Assembly: GCA_022508485.1 (NCBI GenBank)
Contig: JAFLVD010000005.1
Span: 1 to 64,000, forward strand
DNA: 64,000 bases
Origin: Clostridiales bacterium
GTDB taxonomy: Bacteria > Bacillota > Clostridia > Christensenellales > Pumilibacteraceae
Direction of reading: 5' to 3'
Shown: piece by piece, positions 7,833 through 16,535 of the stretch
How the letters are laid out: each line of letters begins with the position of its first letter
Numbering within the stretch: position 1 is the first letter of the stretch
Made by a program: the position numbers and the translations under genes
Notes under the pieces: model-generated
Told to the model about the DNA's origin: nothing
Database searches by the model: none
The model's input: the letters and a program-made list of their open reading frames with translations, nothing else

Positions 7833-9359
7833 ATGGAAGTTGTTTTAAACGGCAGAGAGCTTACGATAGAGCAGGTCGTTAAGGTAGCGAGAGAGGGCGC
7901 TAAGGTCGCTCTTTCCGCCGAGGCTAAGTCCGCCGTTATTAAGGCGCGTGAATACGTCGATAAAAAGCTTGCCGAAAAGGCGGTTATCTACGGGCTTACC
8001 ACCGGCTTCGGTAAGTTTTCCGATATTTTCATTTCGGAAGAGGATACGCGCGTACTGCAAAAAAATCTCATTATGAGTCATTCGTGCGGAATGGGCAATC
8101 CGCTCTCCGTCGAGGTGGTAAGGGCGGCAATGCTCTTGCGCTGTAACGCTCTAAGCCGCGGAAACAGCGGTATACGGCTTGAAACGCTTCAAACGCTCAT
8201 AGATATGATAAACGCAGGCGTTAACCCTATAATCCCCGAAAAAGGCAGTCTGGGTGCGAGCGGAGACCTTGCGCCGCTCTCGCACATCGTGCTTGTTATG
8301 CTCGGCGAGGGACACGCCGAATACAAGGGTAAGGTCCTTACCGGCGCGCAGGCGATGGAAAAGGCGAAAATACCCACGATAGAGCTTGCCGCCAAAGAGG
8401 GGCTTGCGCTTATAAACGGAACGCAGATTATGACTGCAATCGGCGCGCTTGCGGTGTACGACGCGAAAAACCTCGCTAAGTCCGCCGACATAATCGGCGC
8501 GATGACCTGCGAGGCCCAGCTCGGCATAAAAAAGGCGTTCGACCTTAAAATCCACGAGCTTCGCGGCCACTGCGGACAAAAGGACGCCGCTCAAAACCTT
8601 TTGCTTATACTTCGGGACAGTTCTCTCGCGCTTGACAGTAATCCCGACAAGGTTCAAGACGCGTACACCATTCGCTGCATGCCGCAAATCCACGGCGCGA
8701 GCAGGGACGCTATAGACTACGTGTACGGCGCGGTAACGAGAGAGATAAACGCCGTTACCGACAACCCAATAATTTTCCCCGACGAGGACGAGGTTATATC
8801 GGGCGGAAATTTCCACGGTCAGCCCATTGCGCTTGCTCTCGACTTTTTGGGAATAGCGCTAAGCGAGTATGCGGACGTATCCGAGCGGCGTATCGAGCGC
8901 ATGGTAAATCCGCAGCTTAATAACGGGCTTCCGGCGTTTTTAACCAAGCACAGCGGAGTAAACTCCGGCTTTATGATAGCGCAGTATTCGGCGGCGTCTA
9001 TGGTGTCCGAAAACAAGATTTACGCGCACCCTGCGAGCGTCGATTCCATTCCGTCGTCGGCGAGCCAGGAGGATCACGTAAGCATGGGCACCACCGCGGC
9101 GCGAACGGCCGCAATGATACTCGACAACAGCCAAAAGGTGCTCGGAATAGAACTGTTTACGGCGTACCAATCGCTGCATCTTCGCGGCAAGGAAAAGCTG
9201 TCTTCCGTAACGCGTGCGGTGTTCGATTATATCGCCAAGTCGGTTGCGCCGGTCGAGGACGATATAGTAATGCACTACGAGATGGTTAAGTTCGACAAGA
9301 TGATAAAGGCCAACGAGATAGTAAAGGTCGCAGAAGCTGTTTGCGGACCGTTAAAGTAG
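7833..9359 (+). CDS. hutH: Histidine ammonia-lyase
   Basis: Cytoplasmic enzyme that removes ammonia from L-histidine to give trans-urocanate, the first step of histidine catabolism. The 508-residue length is normal for the family. The signature GSLGASGDLAPLSH is complete. Ala142-Ser143-Gly144 is the tripeptide that cyclises to the electrophilic MIO cofactor. The N-terminal YGLTTGFGKFSD segment, with the conserved active-site Tyr, is also intact. The start has an AAGGAG site and follows the promoter at 7737-7765. It is the first of five tightly spaced hut genes (9 bp to hutU), so it sets flux into the pathway. Confidence 0.95.
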   Translation: MEVVLNGRELTIEQVVKVAREGAKVALSAEAKSAVIKAREYVDKKLAEKAVIYGLTTGFGKFSDIFISEEDTRVLQKNLIMSHSCGMGNPLSVEVVRAAMLLRCNALSRGNSGIRLETLQTLIDMINAGVNPIIPEKGSLGASGDLAPLSHIVLVMLGEGHAEYKGKVLTGAQAMEKAKIPTIELAAKEGLALINGTQIMTAIGALAVYDAKNLAKSADIIGAMTCEAQLGIKKAFDLKIHELRGHCGQKDAAQNLLLILRDSSLALDSNPDKVQDAYTIRCMPQIHGASRDAIDYVYGAVTREINAVTDNPIIFPDEDEVISGGNFHGQPIALALDFLGIALSEYADVSERRIERMVNPQLNNGLPAFLTKHSGVNSGFMIAQYSAASMVSENKIYAHPASVDSIPSSASQEDHVSMGTTAARTAAMILDNSQKVLGIELFTAYQSLHLRGKEKLSSVTRAVFDYIAKSVAPVEDDIVMHYEMVKFDKMIKANEIVKVAEAVCGPLK

Positions 9360-9368
9360 GGTGGAATT

Positions 9369-11384
9369 ATGGACAACAAAGATATAGACCGAGCGATGAC
9401 GATAAAGCTCGACGGCACTTTGCCAAAATATCCTAAGTTTAAGGAAGGTATTCGCCGCGCGCCGGACAGAGGTTATCGCCTTAATAAGGCGCAGACCGCG
9501 CTCGCGCTTAAAAACGCGCTTAGGTACGTTCCCGAAGAGCTTCACGAAATCTTAGCGCCCGAATTTTTGGAAGAATTAAAAACACGCGGCCGCATTTACG
9601 CTTACAGATACAGACCCGAAGGGCGCATTTACGGCAAGTCAATCGACGAGTACGAGGGTAAGTGCATAGAAGGAAAGGCCTTTCAGGTTATGATAGACAA
9701 CAATCTCGACTTCGAGATTGCGCTCTATCCGTACGAGCTTGTAACATACGGCGAGACCGGTCAGCCCTGCCAAAACTGGCTTCAATACCGGCTTATAAAA
9801 AAATATTTAGAGCAGCTTACGAGAGATCAAACGCTTGTCATAGAGTCAGGACACCCACTCGGGCTTTTCCCCTCGAGTCCGTCCGCGCCGCGCGTTATCA
9901 TTACCAACGCTCTTATGGTCGGTATGTTCGACAATATGGACGACTGGGAAATAGCCGAACAGATGGGCGTTGCCAATTACGGTCAGATGACCGCCGGCGG
10001 CTGGATGTACATAGGACCGCAGGGCATAGTCCACGGCACGTTTAACACAATTCTCGGCGCCGGTCGCAAGTTTTTGGGCATTTCCGAAAAGGGCGACCTT
10101 GTGGGGCGTACGTTTGTGTCCTCCGGCCTCGGCGGAATGAGCGGCGCCCAGCCGAAAGCCGCCAACATAGCTAATGCGGTCGGCATCTTTGCGGAAGTGG
10201 ATATTTCGCGTATACAAACGCGGTACAATCAAGGCTGGGTAAACGTGATAAGCGATAACCTCGACGAGGTTTTTTCGCTTGCCGAAGAGCACGTTAAAAA
10301 CAAAAAGAGTATATCCATTGCGTACCACGGCAACATCGTAGACCTTCTCGAATACGCCGACAAAATAAACTTTAAAATAGACTTGCTTTCCGACCAAACC
10401 TCGTGCCATAACGCGTATAACGGCGGATATTGTCCGCAGGGGCTTACCTTCGAACAGCGCACGCAAATGCTTCACGACGACAGGGACGGGTTTATTAAAT
10501 GCGTTAACGCCTCGCTGAAAAAGCACTTCGAGGTAATAAAAAGGCTTACGAAAAAGGGCGCGTACTTTTTCGACTACGGCAATTCGTTTATGAAAGCGGT
10601 GTACGACAGCGGCGTTAAGGAAATAAGCAAAAACGGTACCGACGAAAAGGATGGGTTTATTTTCCCGTCGTACGTCGAGGACATAATGGGTCCCGAATTA
10701 TTCGACTACGGCTACGGTCCGTTCCGCTGGGTGTGCCTTTCCGGGAAGAAAGAGGACCTTAAAAAGACGGACAGGGCGGCAATGGAATGTATCGACCCGA
10801 ACAGACGGTTCCAGGACAGAGACAATTATATCTGGATAAAAAATGCGGAAAAAAACAAGCTGGTAGTCGGTACGCAGGCAAGAATACTTTACCAAGACGC
10901 GGAAGGCAGAGCGCGCATTGCGCTTAAATTCAACGAGCTGGTTCGGTCGGGCGAGATAGGCCCCGTTATGCTCGGGCGCGACCACCACGACGTTTCCGGC
11001 ACCGATTCGCCGTTCAGAGAGACTTCCAACATAAAAGACGGAAGCAACGTTATGGCGGATATGGCCGTTCAGTGCTTTGCCGGCAACGCGGCGCGAGGCA
11101 TGAGCCTTTGCGCGCTTCACAACGGCGGCGGCGTGGGAATAGGAAAGGCGATTAACGGCGGATTCGGGCTTGTCCTCGACGGAAGCGAGCGCGTCGACGA
11201 GATAATTAAAAGCGCGATTGTCTGGGACGTTATGGGCGGCGTTGCGCGCCGAAGCTGGGCGAGGAACGAGCACTCGATTGAGACTACGGTCGGTTATAAT
11301 AAAAACTGCGAGGGAAAAGCTCACGTTACCATTCCGTTTGTCGCCTCCGACGAGCTGATTGAAAAGCTCGTTAAAGATCTATAA
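9369..11384 (+). CDS. hutU: Urocanate hydratase (urocanase), long form
   Basis: Converts urocanate and water to 4-imidazolone-5-propionate using tightly bound NAD+. At 671 residues it is the long form found in animals, Bacteroidetes and Clostridia rather than the form of about 555 residues in Pseudomonas and Bacillus. The glycine-rich NAD-binding region is visible in the SSGLGGMSGAQPKA stretch. The substrate-site region with DQTSCHNAYNGGYCP and the C-terminal ALHNGGGVGIGKAINGGFG are typical. It starts 9 bp after hutH with a GGTGGAA-type site. The gene uses the same codon style as its neighbours, so there is no sign of separate acquisition. Confidence 0.95.
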   Translation: MDNKDIDRAMTIKLDGTLPKYPKFKEGIRRAPDRGYRLNKAQTALALKNALRYVPEELHEILAPEFLEELKTRGRIYAYRYRPEGRIYGKSIDEYEGKCIEGKAFQVMIDNNLDFEIALYPYELVTYGETGQPCQNWLQYRLIKKYLEQLTRDQTLVIESGHPLGLFPSSPSAPRVIITNALMVGMFDNMDDWEIAEQMGVANYGQMTAGGWMYIGPQGIVHGTFNTILGAGRKFLGISEKGDLVGRTFVSSGLGGMSGAQPKAANIANAVGIFAEVDISRIQTRYNQGWVNVISDNLDEVFSLAEEHVKNKKSISIAYHGNIVDLLEYADKINFKIDLLSDQTSCHNAYNGGYCPQGLTFEQRTQMLHDDRDGFIKCVNASLKKHFEVIKRLTKKGAYFFDYGNSFMKAVYDSGVKEISKNGTDEKDGFIFPSYVEDIMGPELFDYGYGPFRWVCLSGKKEDLKKTDRAAMECIDPNRRFQDRDNYIWIKNAEKNKLVVGTQARILYQDAEGRARIALKFNELVRSGEIGPVMLGRDHHDVSGTDSPFRETSNIKDGSNVMADMAVQCFAGNAARGMSLCALHNGGGVGIGKAINGGFGLVLDGSERVDEIIKSAIVWDVMGGVARRSWARNEHSIETTVGYNKNCEGKAHVTIPFVASDELIEKLVKDL

Positions 11385-11416
11385 AAAATTAAATTCGGAA
11401 AAAGAGGTACATTAAA

Positions 11417-12313
11417 ATGGCCAAGTTAGTGGAATGCGTGCCCAACATAAGCGAGGGCAGAAACACCGAGGTAATAGAACAAATAGTCGATACGGTCCGC
11501 GAGGTTAAGGGCGTCGTGCTTCTCGATTACAGCAGCGATCCTTCCCACAACCGCACCGTAATAACGTTTTTGGGCAGTCCCGACGGCGTTATGAAGGCGG
11601 CGGTCGCCTTAGCGAAAAAAGCGGCGGAGTTAATCGACTTAACCAAGCATGTCGGCGAACACCCGAGAATGGGTGCTGTGGACGTTATTCCGTTTATACC
11701 CATAAAAGACGTAACTATGGCGGAGTGCGTCGAGCTTAGTAAGCTCGTAGGCGAGCGTGTCTACAAAGAGGCGAAAATGCCCGTTTTCCTTTACGAGCAA
11801 TCGGCAACCGCGCCGCACAGAGTAAACCTTGCCGCTATTCGAAAAGGTCAGTTTGAGGGAATGGCGAAAAAGGTGCAGGAAAAAGAGTGGGAACCCGACT
11901 TCGGCGGAAGAACTATTCACCCGACCGCGGGCGTCGTCGCCGTGGGCGCGCGTATGCCGCTTGTCGCGTTTAATATCAATCTTTCCACCTCGGACGTGGA
12001 AATCGCCAACAAAATATCGAAGATAATCAGAAAAAGCAGCGGCGGACTCGATTGCGTAAAGGCGCTCGGCGTTATGCTCGAGGAACGCAACGTCGCGCAG
12101 GTTTCGATAAATATGACCAACTTCCACATAACGCCGCTGTACCGCGTGCTTGAGCTTGTAAAGGCGGAGGCGGCGCGCTACGGCGTACACGTAATCGGCA
12201 CCGAGATTATAGGGCTTGCACCCATGCAGGCGCTTGTCGATTCCGCCGAATACTATTTGCAGATAGAGTCCTTCGACTTTAACAAACAGGTGCTCGAAAA
12301 CCACATTCTTTAA
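11417..12313 (+). CDS. ftcD: Glutamate formimidoyltransferase
   Basis: Transfers the formimidoyl group of N-formimidoyl-L-glutamate to tetrahydrofolate, releasing glutamate. The 298-residue protein corresponds to the N-terminal transferase half of the mammalian bifunctional FTCD. The opening KLVECVPNISEGR is diagnostic. The catalytic histidine is H82 in EHPRMGAVDVIPF. The N-terminal and central alpha/beta subdomains are present. The cyclodeaminase half is encoded separately by the fifth gene of this operon (13553-14176), the usual arrangement in Clostridia. Its presence explains why no hutG or hutF is found: the pathway stays on folate instead of releasing formamide. Confidence 0.95.
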   Translation: MAKLVECVPNISEGRNTEVIEQIVDTVREVKGVVLLDYSSDPSHNRTVITFLGSPDGVMKAAVALAKKAAELIDLTKHVGEHPRMGAVDVIPFIPIKDVTMAECVELSKLVGERVYKEAKMPVFLYEQSATAPHRVNLAAIRKGQFEGMAKKVQEKEWEPDFGGRTIHPTAGVVAVGARMPLVAFNINLSTSDVEIANKISKIIRKSSGGLDCVKALGVMLEERNVAQVSINMTNFHITPLYRVLELVKAEAARYGVHVIGTEIIGLAPMQALVDSAEYYLQIESFDFNKQVLENHIL

Positions 12314-12323
12314 GGAGAATAGA

Positions 12324-13553
12324 ATGCTGTTAATAAAAAATATCGGCATTTTGCAGACGCCCGTAGGCACGCGCAGTCTTTGCGGAAAGGACCAAGCGAA
12401 AAATTTAAAGCTGTATAACGCGGCGGTTGCGGTCGAAGGCGGCGTGATAAGAAAAATTTACCGAGACGGCGAGCTTTCCGATATTTGTGGATTGGACTGT
12501 AAGGTAATCGACGCCGATGGCGGACTGGTAACGCCCGGGCTTATCGACTGCCACACGCACTTAACATTCGGCGGCTGGCGGCAGGGCGAGATACGCCTTA
12601 AACTTAACGGCGCGACCTATCTCGATATTTTAAAGTCGGGCGGCGGCATTCTTGACACCGTACAAAACACGCGGAAAATGAGCGAGGACGAGCTTTACGA
12701 AAGAAGCAAGGGCTTTGTCGAGGAAATGCTTGGTTTGGGCGTTACCACAATCGAAAGCAAAAGCGGCTACGGGCTTAACTTCGATGACGAGATTAAGCAG
12801 CTTAAAGTAAACAAGCGCCTTAACGAAACGACCAAAGCGGACGTCGTGTCGACCTTTCTCGGCGCGCACGCAGTTCCGACCGAGTACGACGGACGGGCGG
12901 ACGAGTACATAGATTATATTTGCGAGGTCGTTTTACCCGAGATCAAAAAGCAAAAGCTTGCCGATTTTTGCGACGTGTTTTGCGAGGACGGCGTGTTTAA
13001 CGTAGAACAAAGCAAAAAGCTTCTTCTCTGCGCTCAAAAGCTCGGGCTTAAAAGCAAAATCCATGCGGACGAGATAGAGTCGATAGGCGGCGCCGCGCTC
13101 GCAGGGGAAATAAAGGCCGTATCCGCCGAGCACTTAATAGCAACCGACGAAAACGGAATAGACTGCTTGCGCCGCGGCGGCGTAACGGCGGCGCTTCTTC
13201 CTTCTACCTCGTTCTACTTAAACAAAAACTACGCCAAAGCGCGCACTATGATTGATTGCGGCGTTCCCGTCGCCATAGCGTCCGACTTTAACCCCGGCTC
13301 GTGTCCGTCGCTCAATCTTCAGCTTGCGATAAACCTCGGCTATATTAAATACCGCATGTTCCCCGAGGAAATACTCACCGCGGTAACGCTTAACGCCGCG
13401 TGCGCGATAGACAGGGGTGAGAGCGTTGGAAGCGTAGAGGTCGGGAAAAAAGCCGATCTCGTTGTTTGGAATGCGCCCGACTTCGAAACGGTGTGCTATC
13501 GGTTCGGCACAAATCAAGTAAAGACGGTAATAAAAAACGGAGAGGTTGTGTAA
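12324..13553 (+). CDS. hutI: Imidazolonepropionase
   Basis: Hydrolyses 4-imidazolone-5-propionate to N-formimidoyl-glutamate, the step between hutU and ftcD. It is a 409-residue amidohydrolase with the metal-binding HxH in DCHTHLTFGG (about residues 75-84). The later metal and substrate residues are in KIHADEIES and AEHLIATDE, and the catalytic Asp is in IASDFNPGSCPS. The start follows an AAGGAGA site only 10 bp after ftcD. The stop overlaps the start of fchA. Gene order (H-U-ftcD-I-fchA) does not follow reaction order, which is common in clostridial clusters. Confidence 0.95.
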   Translation: MLLIKNIGILQTPVGTRSLCGKDQAKNLKLYNAAVAVEGGVIRKIYRDGELSDICGLDCKVIDADGGLVTPGLIDCHTHLTFGGWRQGEIRLKLNGATYLDILKSGGGILDTVQNTRKMSEDELYERSKGFVEEMLGLGVTTIESKSGYGLNFDDEIKQLKVNKRLNETTKADVVSTFLGAHAVPTEYDGRADEYIDYICEVVLPEIKKQKLADFCDVFCEDGVFNVEQSKKLLLCAQKLGLKSKIHADEIESIGGAALAGEIKAVSAEHLIATDENGIDCLRRGGVTAALLPSTSFYLNKNYAKARTMIDCGVPVAIASDFNPGSCPSLNLQLAINLGYIKYRMFPEEILTAVTLNAACAIDRGESVGSVEVGKKADLVVWNAPDFETVCYRFGTNQVKTVIKNGEVV

Positions 13554-14176
13554 TGGCACTTTGCGATATGACGGTTAAGTCGTACTTGGATTTGCTTTCG
13601 TCGAGCGAGCCTGCGCCGGGCGGCGGAAGCGCTTCCGCACTGTGCGGCGCGCAGGGCGCGGCGCTTGTCGAAATGGTGGCAAGGCTCACGGTTGGAAAAA
13701 AGAAGTATGCTTGTTATGCCGAGCTTTGCGAAAACGTTATAAAAAAGGCTGCGGCGCTTAAAGCCGCGCTGTTATCGCAGGCGGATAAGGACGCGCAGGC
13801 GTTTAATCTTGTCGCGGCGGCGTATAAGCTTCCGAAGGACACCGAGGAGGAGTGCGCGGCGCGAAAAGCGGCTATAAGTAAGGCGACGCTTATTTCCACC
13901 GAGGTTCCTTTCGAAACGATGAAGCTATGTACGGAAACGCTACTTTGTGCAAAAGAATTGGTGGGAAAATCCAACGTGAATGCGGCAAGCGACCTGGCCG
14001 TCGCCGCGCTTAATCTTGTAACAGGCGCCGTCGGCGCGTACTCAAACGTGTTGATTAACCTCGGCGGAATAGACGAGGGTAAGGCGGAGGTTTTTCGCGC
14101 AGACGGCGAGGAAATGACGGCTTCGGCAAAAGCGGATGCGGAATATATATTTAAAGCCGCCGTCGGTTCGTTATAA
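13553..14176 (+). CDS. fchA: Formimidoyltetrahydrofolate cyclodeaminase
   Basis: Closes 5-formimidoyl-THF to 5,10-methenyl-THF with release of ammonia, completing one-carbon recovery from histidine. The 207-residue protein is all-helical with the family motif PAPGGGSASALCGAQGAAL near the N-terminus, the folate-binding loop. The ATG at 13553 overlaps the hutI stop (TAATG) and is preceded by GAGAGGTT, so it is chosen over longer in-frame starts inside hutI. Clostridial acetogens and purine fermenters have the same stand-alone enzyme. Here the neighbours tie it to histidine. No terminator follows at once; the next gene has its own promoter. Confidence 0.92.
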   Translation: MALCDMTVKSYLDLLSSSEPAPGGGSASALCGAQGAALVEMVARLTVGKKKYACYAELCENVIKKAAALKAALLSQADKDAQAFNLVAAAYKLPKDTEEECAARKAAISKATLISTEVPFETMKLCTETLLCAKELVGKSNVNAASDLAVAALNLVTGAVGAYSNVLINLGGIDEGKAEVFRADGEEMTASAKADAEYIFKAAVGSL

Positions 14177-14208
14177 TACTTACGACTAACAATAATTTAA
14201 TCACGGTA

Positions 14209-14237
14209 TTGACTTTAATGCCGTAACAATGTATAGT
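14209..14237 (+). promoter_or_regulatory. Promoter of the 65-residue orphan gene
   Basis: TTGACT (14209-14214), a 17-bp spacer, and TATAGT (14232-14237). A GGGGGAA site follows, before the ATG at 14276. Confidence 0.7.
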
Positions 14238-14275
14238 AAAGTAAATATTATCCCAAAAGGGAAAGGGGGAATATT

Positions 14276-14473
14276 ATGTACGTTATTTACATTAAGTTCT
14301 TTAACGGTAAGGAAGGCTACTACGTCGGCGTCGACGACGACGATATTATTTTCAGCAACACCGTTTCCGGCGCGAAAAAGTTTTCGTCGAGAATGTCGGC
14401 AGGCTATGCGGAAGGGTATTATCTTTCCGGCTTCGAAGATATAATCGACTACACAAAAGTAATATCGGTTTAA
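14276..14473 (+). CDS. Small hypothetical protein, 65 aa
   Basis: A short, Tyr- and Asp-rich soluble protein (GYYVGVDDDDIIFSNTVSGA) with no membrane segment or recognised motif. It is believable as a real gene because it has a good promoter at 14209-14237, a strong AAAGGGGGAA ribosome-binding site 5-6 bases before the ATG, and lies in an otherwise empty gap. An overlapping open frame from 14229 lacks these signals and is rejected. Function unknown. Confidence 0.6.
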   Translation: MYVIYIKFFNGKEGYYVGVDDDDIIFSNTVSGAKKFSSRMSAGYAEGYYLSGFEDIIDYTKVISV

Positions 14474-14541
14474 TTACGTTTGCTTTTTGCGCTCTGTTTC
14501 GCCCGTACCGAATAAATCGCTTCGGGTGAGCTTTACCGTCT

Positions 14542-14557
14542 TATAATATCTAAAATG
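14542..14557 (+). promoter_or_regulatory. -10 box only 7 bp from the start codon (possible leaderless mRNA)
   Basis: TATAAT at 14542-14547 is followed by TCTAAA and an ATG at 14555. A transcript started 7-8 bp after the -10 box would begin at or next to the A of the ATG. No Shine-Dalgarno sequence precedes the ATG. The -35 region is weak, so this is tentative. Confidence 0.4.
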
Positions 14558-15250
14558 AAATACATCGCTTCCGATATTCACGGCGAATACGATCTTTTTA
14601 TGCGCCTGCTCGAAAAAATATCATTTTCGGACAAGGACGAGTTTTTTGTGTGCGGCGATATCGTCGAAAAGGGCGTCGATTCTGTAAAGCTTGTTAGGCG
14701 TTTAATGAAAATGCCTAACGTTAAATGTATTCTCGGAAACCACGAATACGCATTTTTAAAATACTATTGGTCGATTATGGAATGTTCGCCGACCGACTTC
14801 GACGGCGTTTTGGATAAGCTTCGCGAAAACTTTTCCGGTGGCGACGCGCTACTCGACTTCGACGTTGTCGACTACTTGGAAGCCTTGCCGTTCTATATCG
14901 AAACGAACGATTTTATTTGCGTTCATGCAGGCGTGCCTAAGGCAATCGACGGAAGCATTTTGCCGCTTGAAAATGCGTCCGCCGAACAGCTTGTTTACGA
15001 CAGAACGTTTAAAGACCCTGCCGTTACGACTTCGATAAGCAGTAAGTGCGTTTTTTTCGGGCATACGCCCACAATCGCGTTGACCGGGGGAAGGGCGGAG
15101 ATTTTAACGTACTTAAAACCCAATCGGCAGGGCAAAAGCGTTTCCGACTATTATAAAATTCACCTCGACCTCGGCACACCGATTACGGGAAGGCTCGGCT
15201 GCTTTTGCGTCGAAACGTGTACGCCGCACTATGTGGATAGATTTAGATAG
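14555..15250 (+). CDS. Metallophosphoesterase, PP2A/lambda-phosphatase-like
   Basis: A 231-residue calcineurin-like phosphoesterase. All metal-binding signatures are visible: D7 and H9 in SDIHG, D35 in CGDIVEKG, N62 and H63 in LGNHE, H124 in CVHAGVP, and H170 in FFGHTP. This order matches the compact bacterial serine/threonine phosphatase and Ap4A-hydrolase type enzymes (PrpA/lambda phosphatase). The physiological substrate may be a phosphoprotein or a dinucleotide. It is unlinked to the hut and glycan operons. Its start lacks a ribosome-binding site, see the entry at 14542. Confidence 0.85.
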   Translation: MKYIASDIHGEYDLFMRLLEKISFSDKDEFFVCGDIVEKGVDSVKLVRRLMKMPNVKCILGNHEYAFLKYYWSIMECSPTDFDGVLDKLRENFSGGDALLDFDVVDYLEALPFYIETNDFICVHAGVPKAIDGSILPLENASAEQLVYDRTFKDPAVTTSISSKCVFFGHTPTIALTGGRAEILTYLKPNRQGKSVSDYYKIHLDLGTPITGRLGCFCVETCTPHYVDRFR

Positions 15251-15319
15251 CCCGGCAGTGGTGTTCAATCCGAAATTAAACGGTTGTAAAAATATTTACG
15301 GTTTTTTTGCCTTTTCATA

Positions 15320-15348
15320 TTGACAAAGCCGGTTTGGTATGTTATATT
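15320..15348 (+). promoter_or_regulatory. Main promoter of the polysaccharide-utilisation locus
   Basis: Perfect TTGACA (15320-15325), a 17-bp spacer, and TATATT (15343-15348) with TGt at 15340-15342. The start point is expected near 15355. Two perfect palindromes lie just downstream (15364 and 15425). The upstream gap from 15251 holds only a weak 5-bp hairpin with a T run (15286-15307). Confidence 0.85.
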
Positions 15349-15363
15349 ATATACAAGTAATGG

Positions 15364-15377
15364 CTTGAACGTTCAAG
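15364..15377. promoter_or_regulatory. Operator O1, perfect palindrome
   Basis: CTTGAACGTTCAAG, a perfect 14-bp inverted repeat with the central CG typical of LacI-family operators, at about +9 to +22 of the transcript. It is probably bound by the LacI-type protein encoded at 20197-21183. Confidence 0.75.
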
Positions 15378-15424
15378 AGGCGCTTTTGGGGCGGAAATGG
15401 GAACGCATTTTAAGTGGTATATTA

Positions 15425-15438
15425 CTTGAACGTTCAAG
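15425..15438. promoter_or_regulatory. Operator O2, identical palindrome
   Basis: A second exact copy of CTTGAACGTTCAAG, 61 bp downstream of O1 (about six helical turns) and just ahead of the first gene of the locus. The spacing would suit cooperative or looped binding, or a roadblock to elongation. Confidence 0.75.
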
Positions 15439-15474
15439 GAGTGAAAATCGTCATAAAAACCGTTAGGCGGATAA

Positions 15475-16425
15475 ATGAGAACTCTTACAAACATTACTCA
15501 AATCGGCGATCCTTTTGTTCTGTACGACGGCGGCATGTACTACATGTATGCGACGCACTCGGGCGAAGGGATATGCGTGTGGCGCGGCAGCTCACCGGAA
15601 AAGGTGGAGTCTGTCGGGCTTTGTTATTTTAAAAAAGACAGCTTCGGCGACGGTTGCTTTTGGGCGCCCGAGGTTGTAAAGCGCGCCGATGGAAAATACG
15701 TTATGCATTTTACGGCGAGGGATAGAAGGGACGGAGTGCTGCGCACCGGCGCGGCGGTATCGGACAGTCCGCTCGGACCGTTTAAAGACGTAAGACCCGG
15801 AAAGCCGATGTTCGATATAGGAAAGGCGACTATCGACGCTACTTGTTTTATAGACGACGACGGCGAAGGGTATTTGTTTTACGCACTCGACTGTTCTGTT
15901 AATGTGATTAACGGCGTACATACCAGTCAGATTTACGGCGTTAAGCTTTCCGAGAGCTTAACCGAGGTTGTGGGCGAGCACGTGCTTATTTCCACGCCCA
16001 CGCAAGGCTGGGAAACCAACGAGCTTTTGGCGCCGTGCTTATCGCTTCTCGACAATCCCGAGTTTAAGGATGGAAAAACTCGTTTTTTGTGGAACGAGGG
16101 GCCTTACGTATTAAAGCACAACGGAAAGTATTACATGACTTATTCTGCCAACTGCTACGACTGTCCCGATTATTCCGTGGGATATGCCGTGGCGGATAAG
16201 CCGCTCGGGGAATACAAAAAGTACGAAGGAAATCCCATAATGTCTAAGGTAGAAGGCGAGCTTTCCGGCCCCGGCCACAATGCGTTTTTCAAAGACAAGG
16301 ACGGTAAGCTTATTTGTGCGTTTCACTGTCATACGCACTACGACAAGCCGTCGGGCGACAGAAGGTATTGCTTGTGCCCGGCAGAGTTCGACGAAAACGG
16401 CGTGCTTAAACTGCTTTATAAATAG
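15475..16425 (+). CDS. Glycoside hydrolase family 43, cytoplasmic
   Basis: A 316-residue five-bladed beta-propeller enzyme with no signal peptide, so it probably acts on imported oligosaccharides. The GH43 catalytic residues are all identifiable: general base D12 in QIGDPFVLYDG, pKa-modulating D121 in IDATCFIDDDG, and general acid E208 in WNEGPYVLKHNGKYY. The family includes alpha-L-arabinofuranosidases, beta-xylosidases and exo-galactanases; sequence alone does not pick one. The start follows an AGGCGG site and the two LacI operators, so it should be induced by the same sugar as the transporter genes downstream. Confidence 0.9.
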   Translation: MRTLTNITQIGDPFVLYDGGMYYMYATHSGEGICVWRGSSPEKVESVGLCYFKKDSFGDGCFWAPEVVKRADGKYVMHFTARDRRDGVLRTGAAVSDSPLGPFKDVRPGKPMFDIGKATIDATCFIDDDGEGYLFYALDCSVNVINGVHTSQIYGVKLSESLTEVVGEHVLISTPTQGWETNELLAPCLSLLDNPEFKDGKTRFLWNEGPYVLKHNGKYYMTYSANCYDCPDYSVGYAVADKPLGEYKKYEGNPIMSKVEGELSGPGHNAFFKDKDGKLICAFHCHTHYDKPSGDRRYCLCPAEFDENGVLKLLYK

Positions 16426-16535
16426 TTAAAAAGGTATTCGGCAAGTATTTGCTAAATATAGTAGGTGAATGGCAAGACAGCCGCTTTTATGCGGACGGAA
16501 AAGGACTTTGTTATTAACTCATTTATAGGGAGGAA

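Noticed and set aside
14229..14444. Open frame of 71 codons overlapping the 65-residue orphan
   Set aside because: It starts within the promoter region, has no ribosome-binding site, and its composition is Ser/Thr/Arg-biased like an out-of-frame shadow.
15286..15307. Possible terminator after the metallophosphatase gene
   Set aside because: Only a 5-bp A+T stem (GTAAA/TTTAC) precedes the T run; too weak to annotate as a terminator.
15364..15438. Reading the two palindromes as catabolite-repression (cre) sites
   Set aside because: The centre CG fits but the flanking bases do not match the cre consensus TGNAANCGNTTNCA, and a dedicated LacI regulator is encoded nearby.
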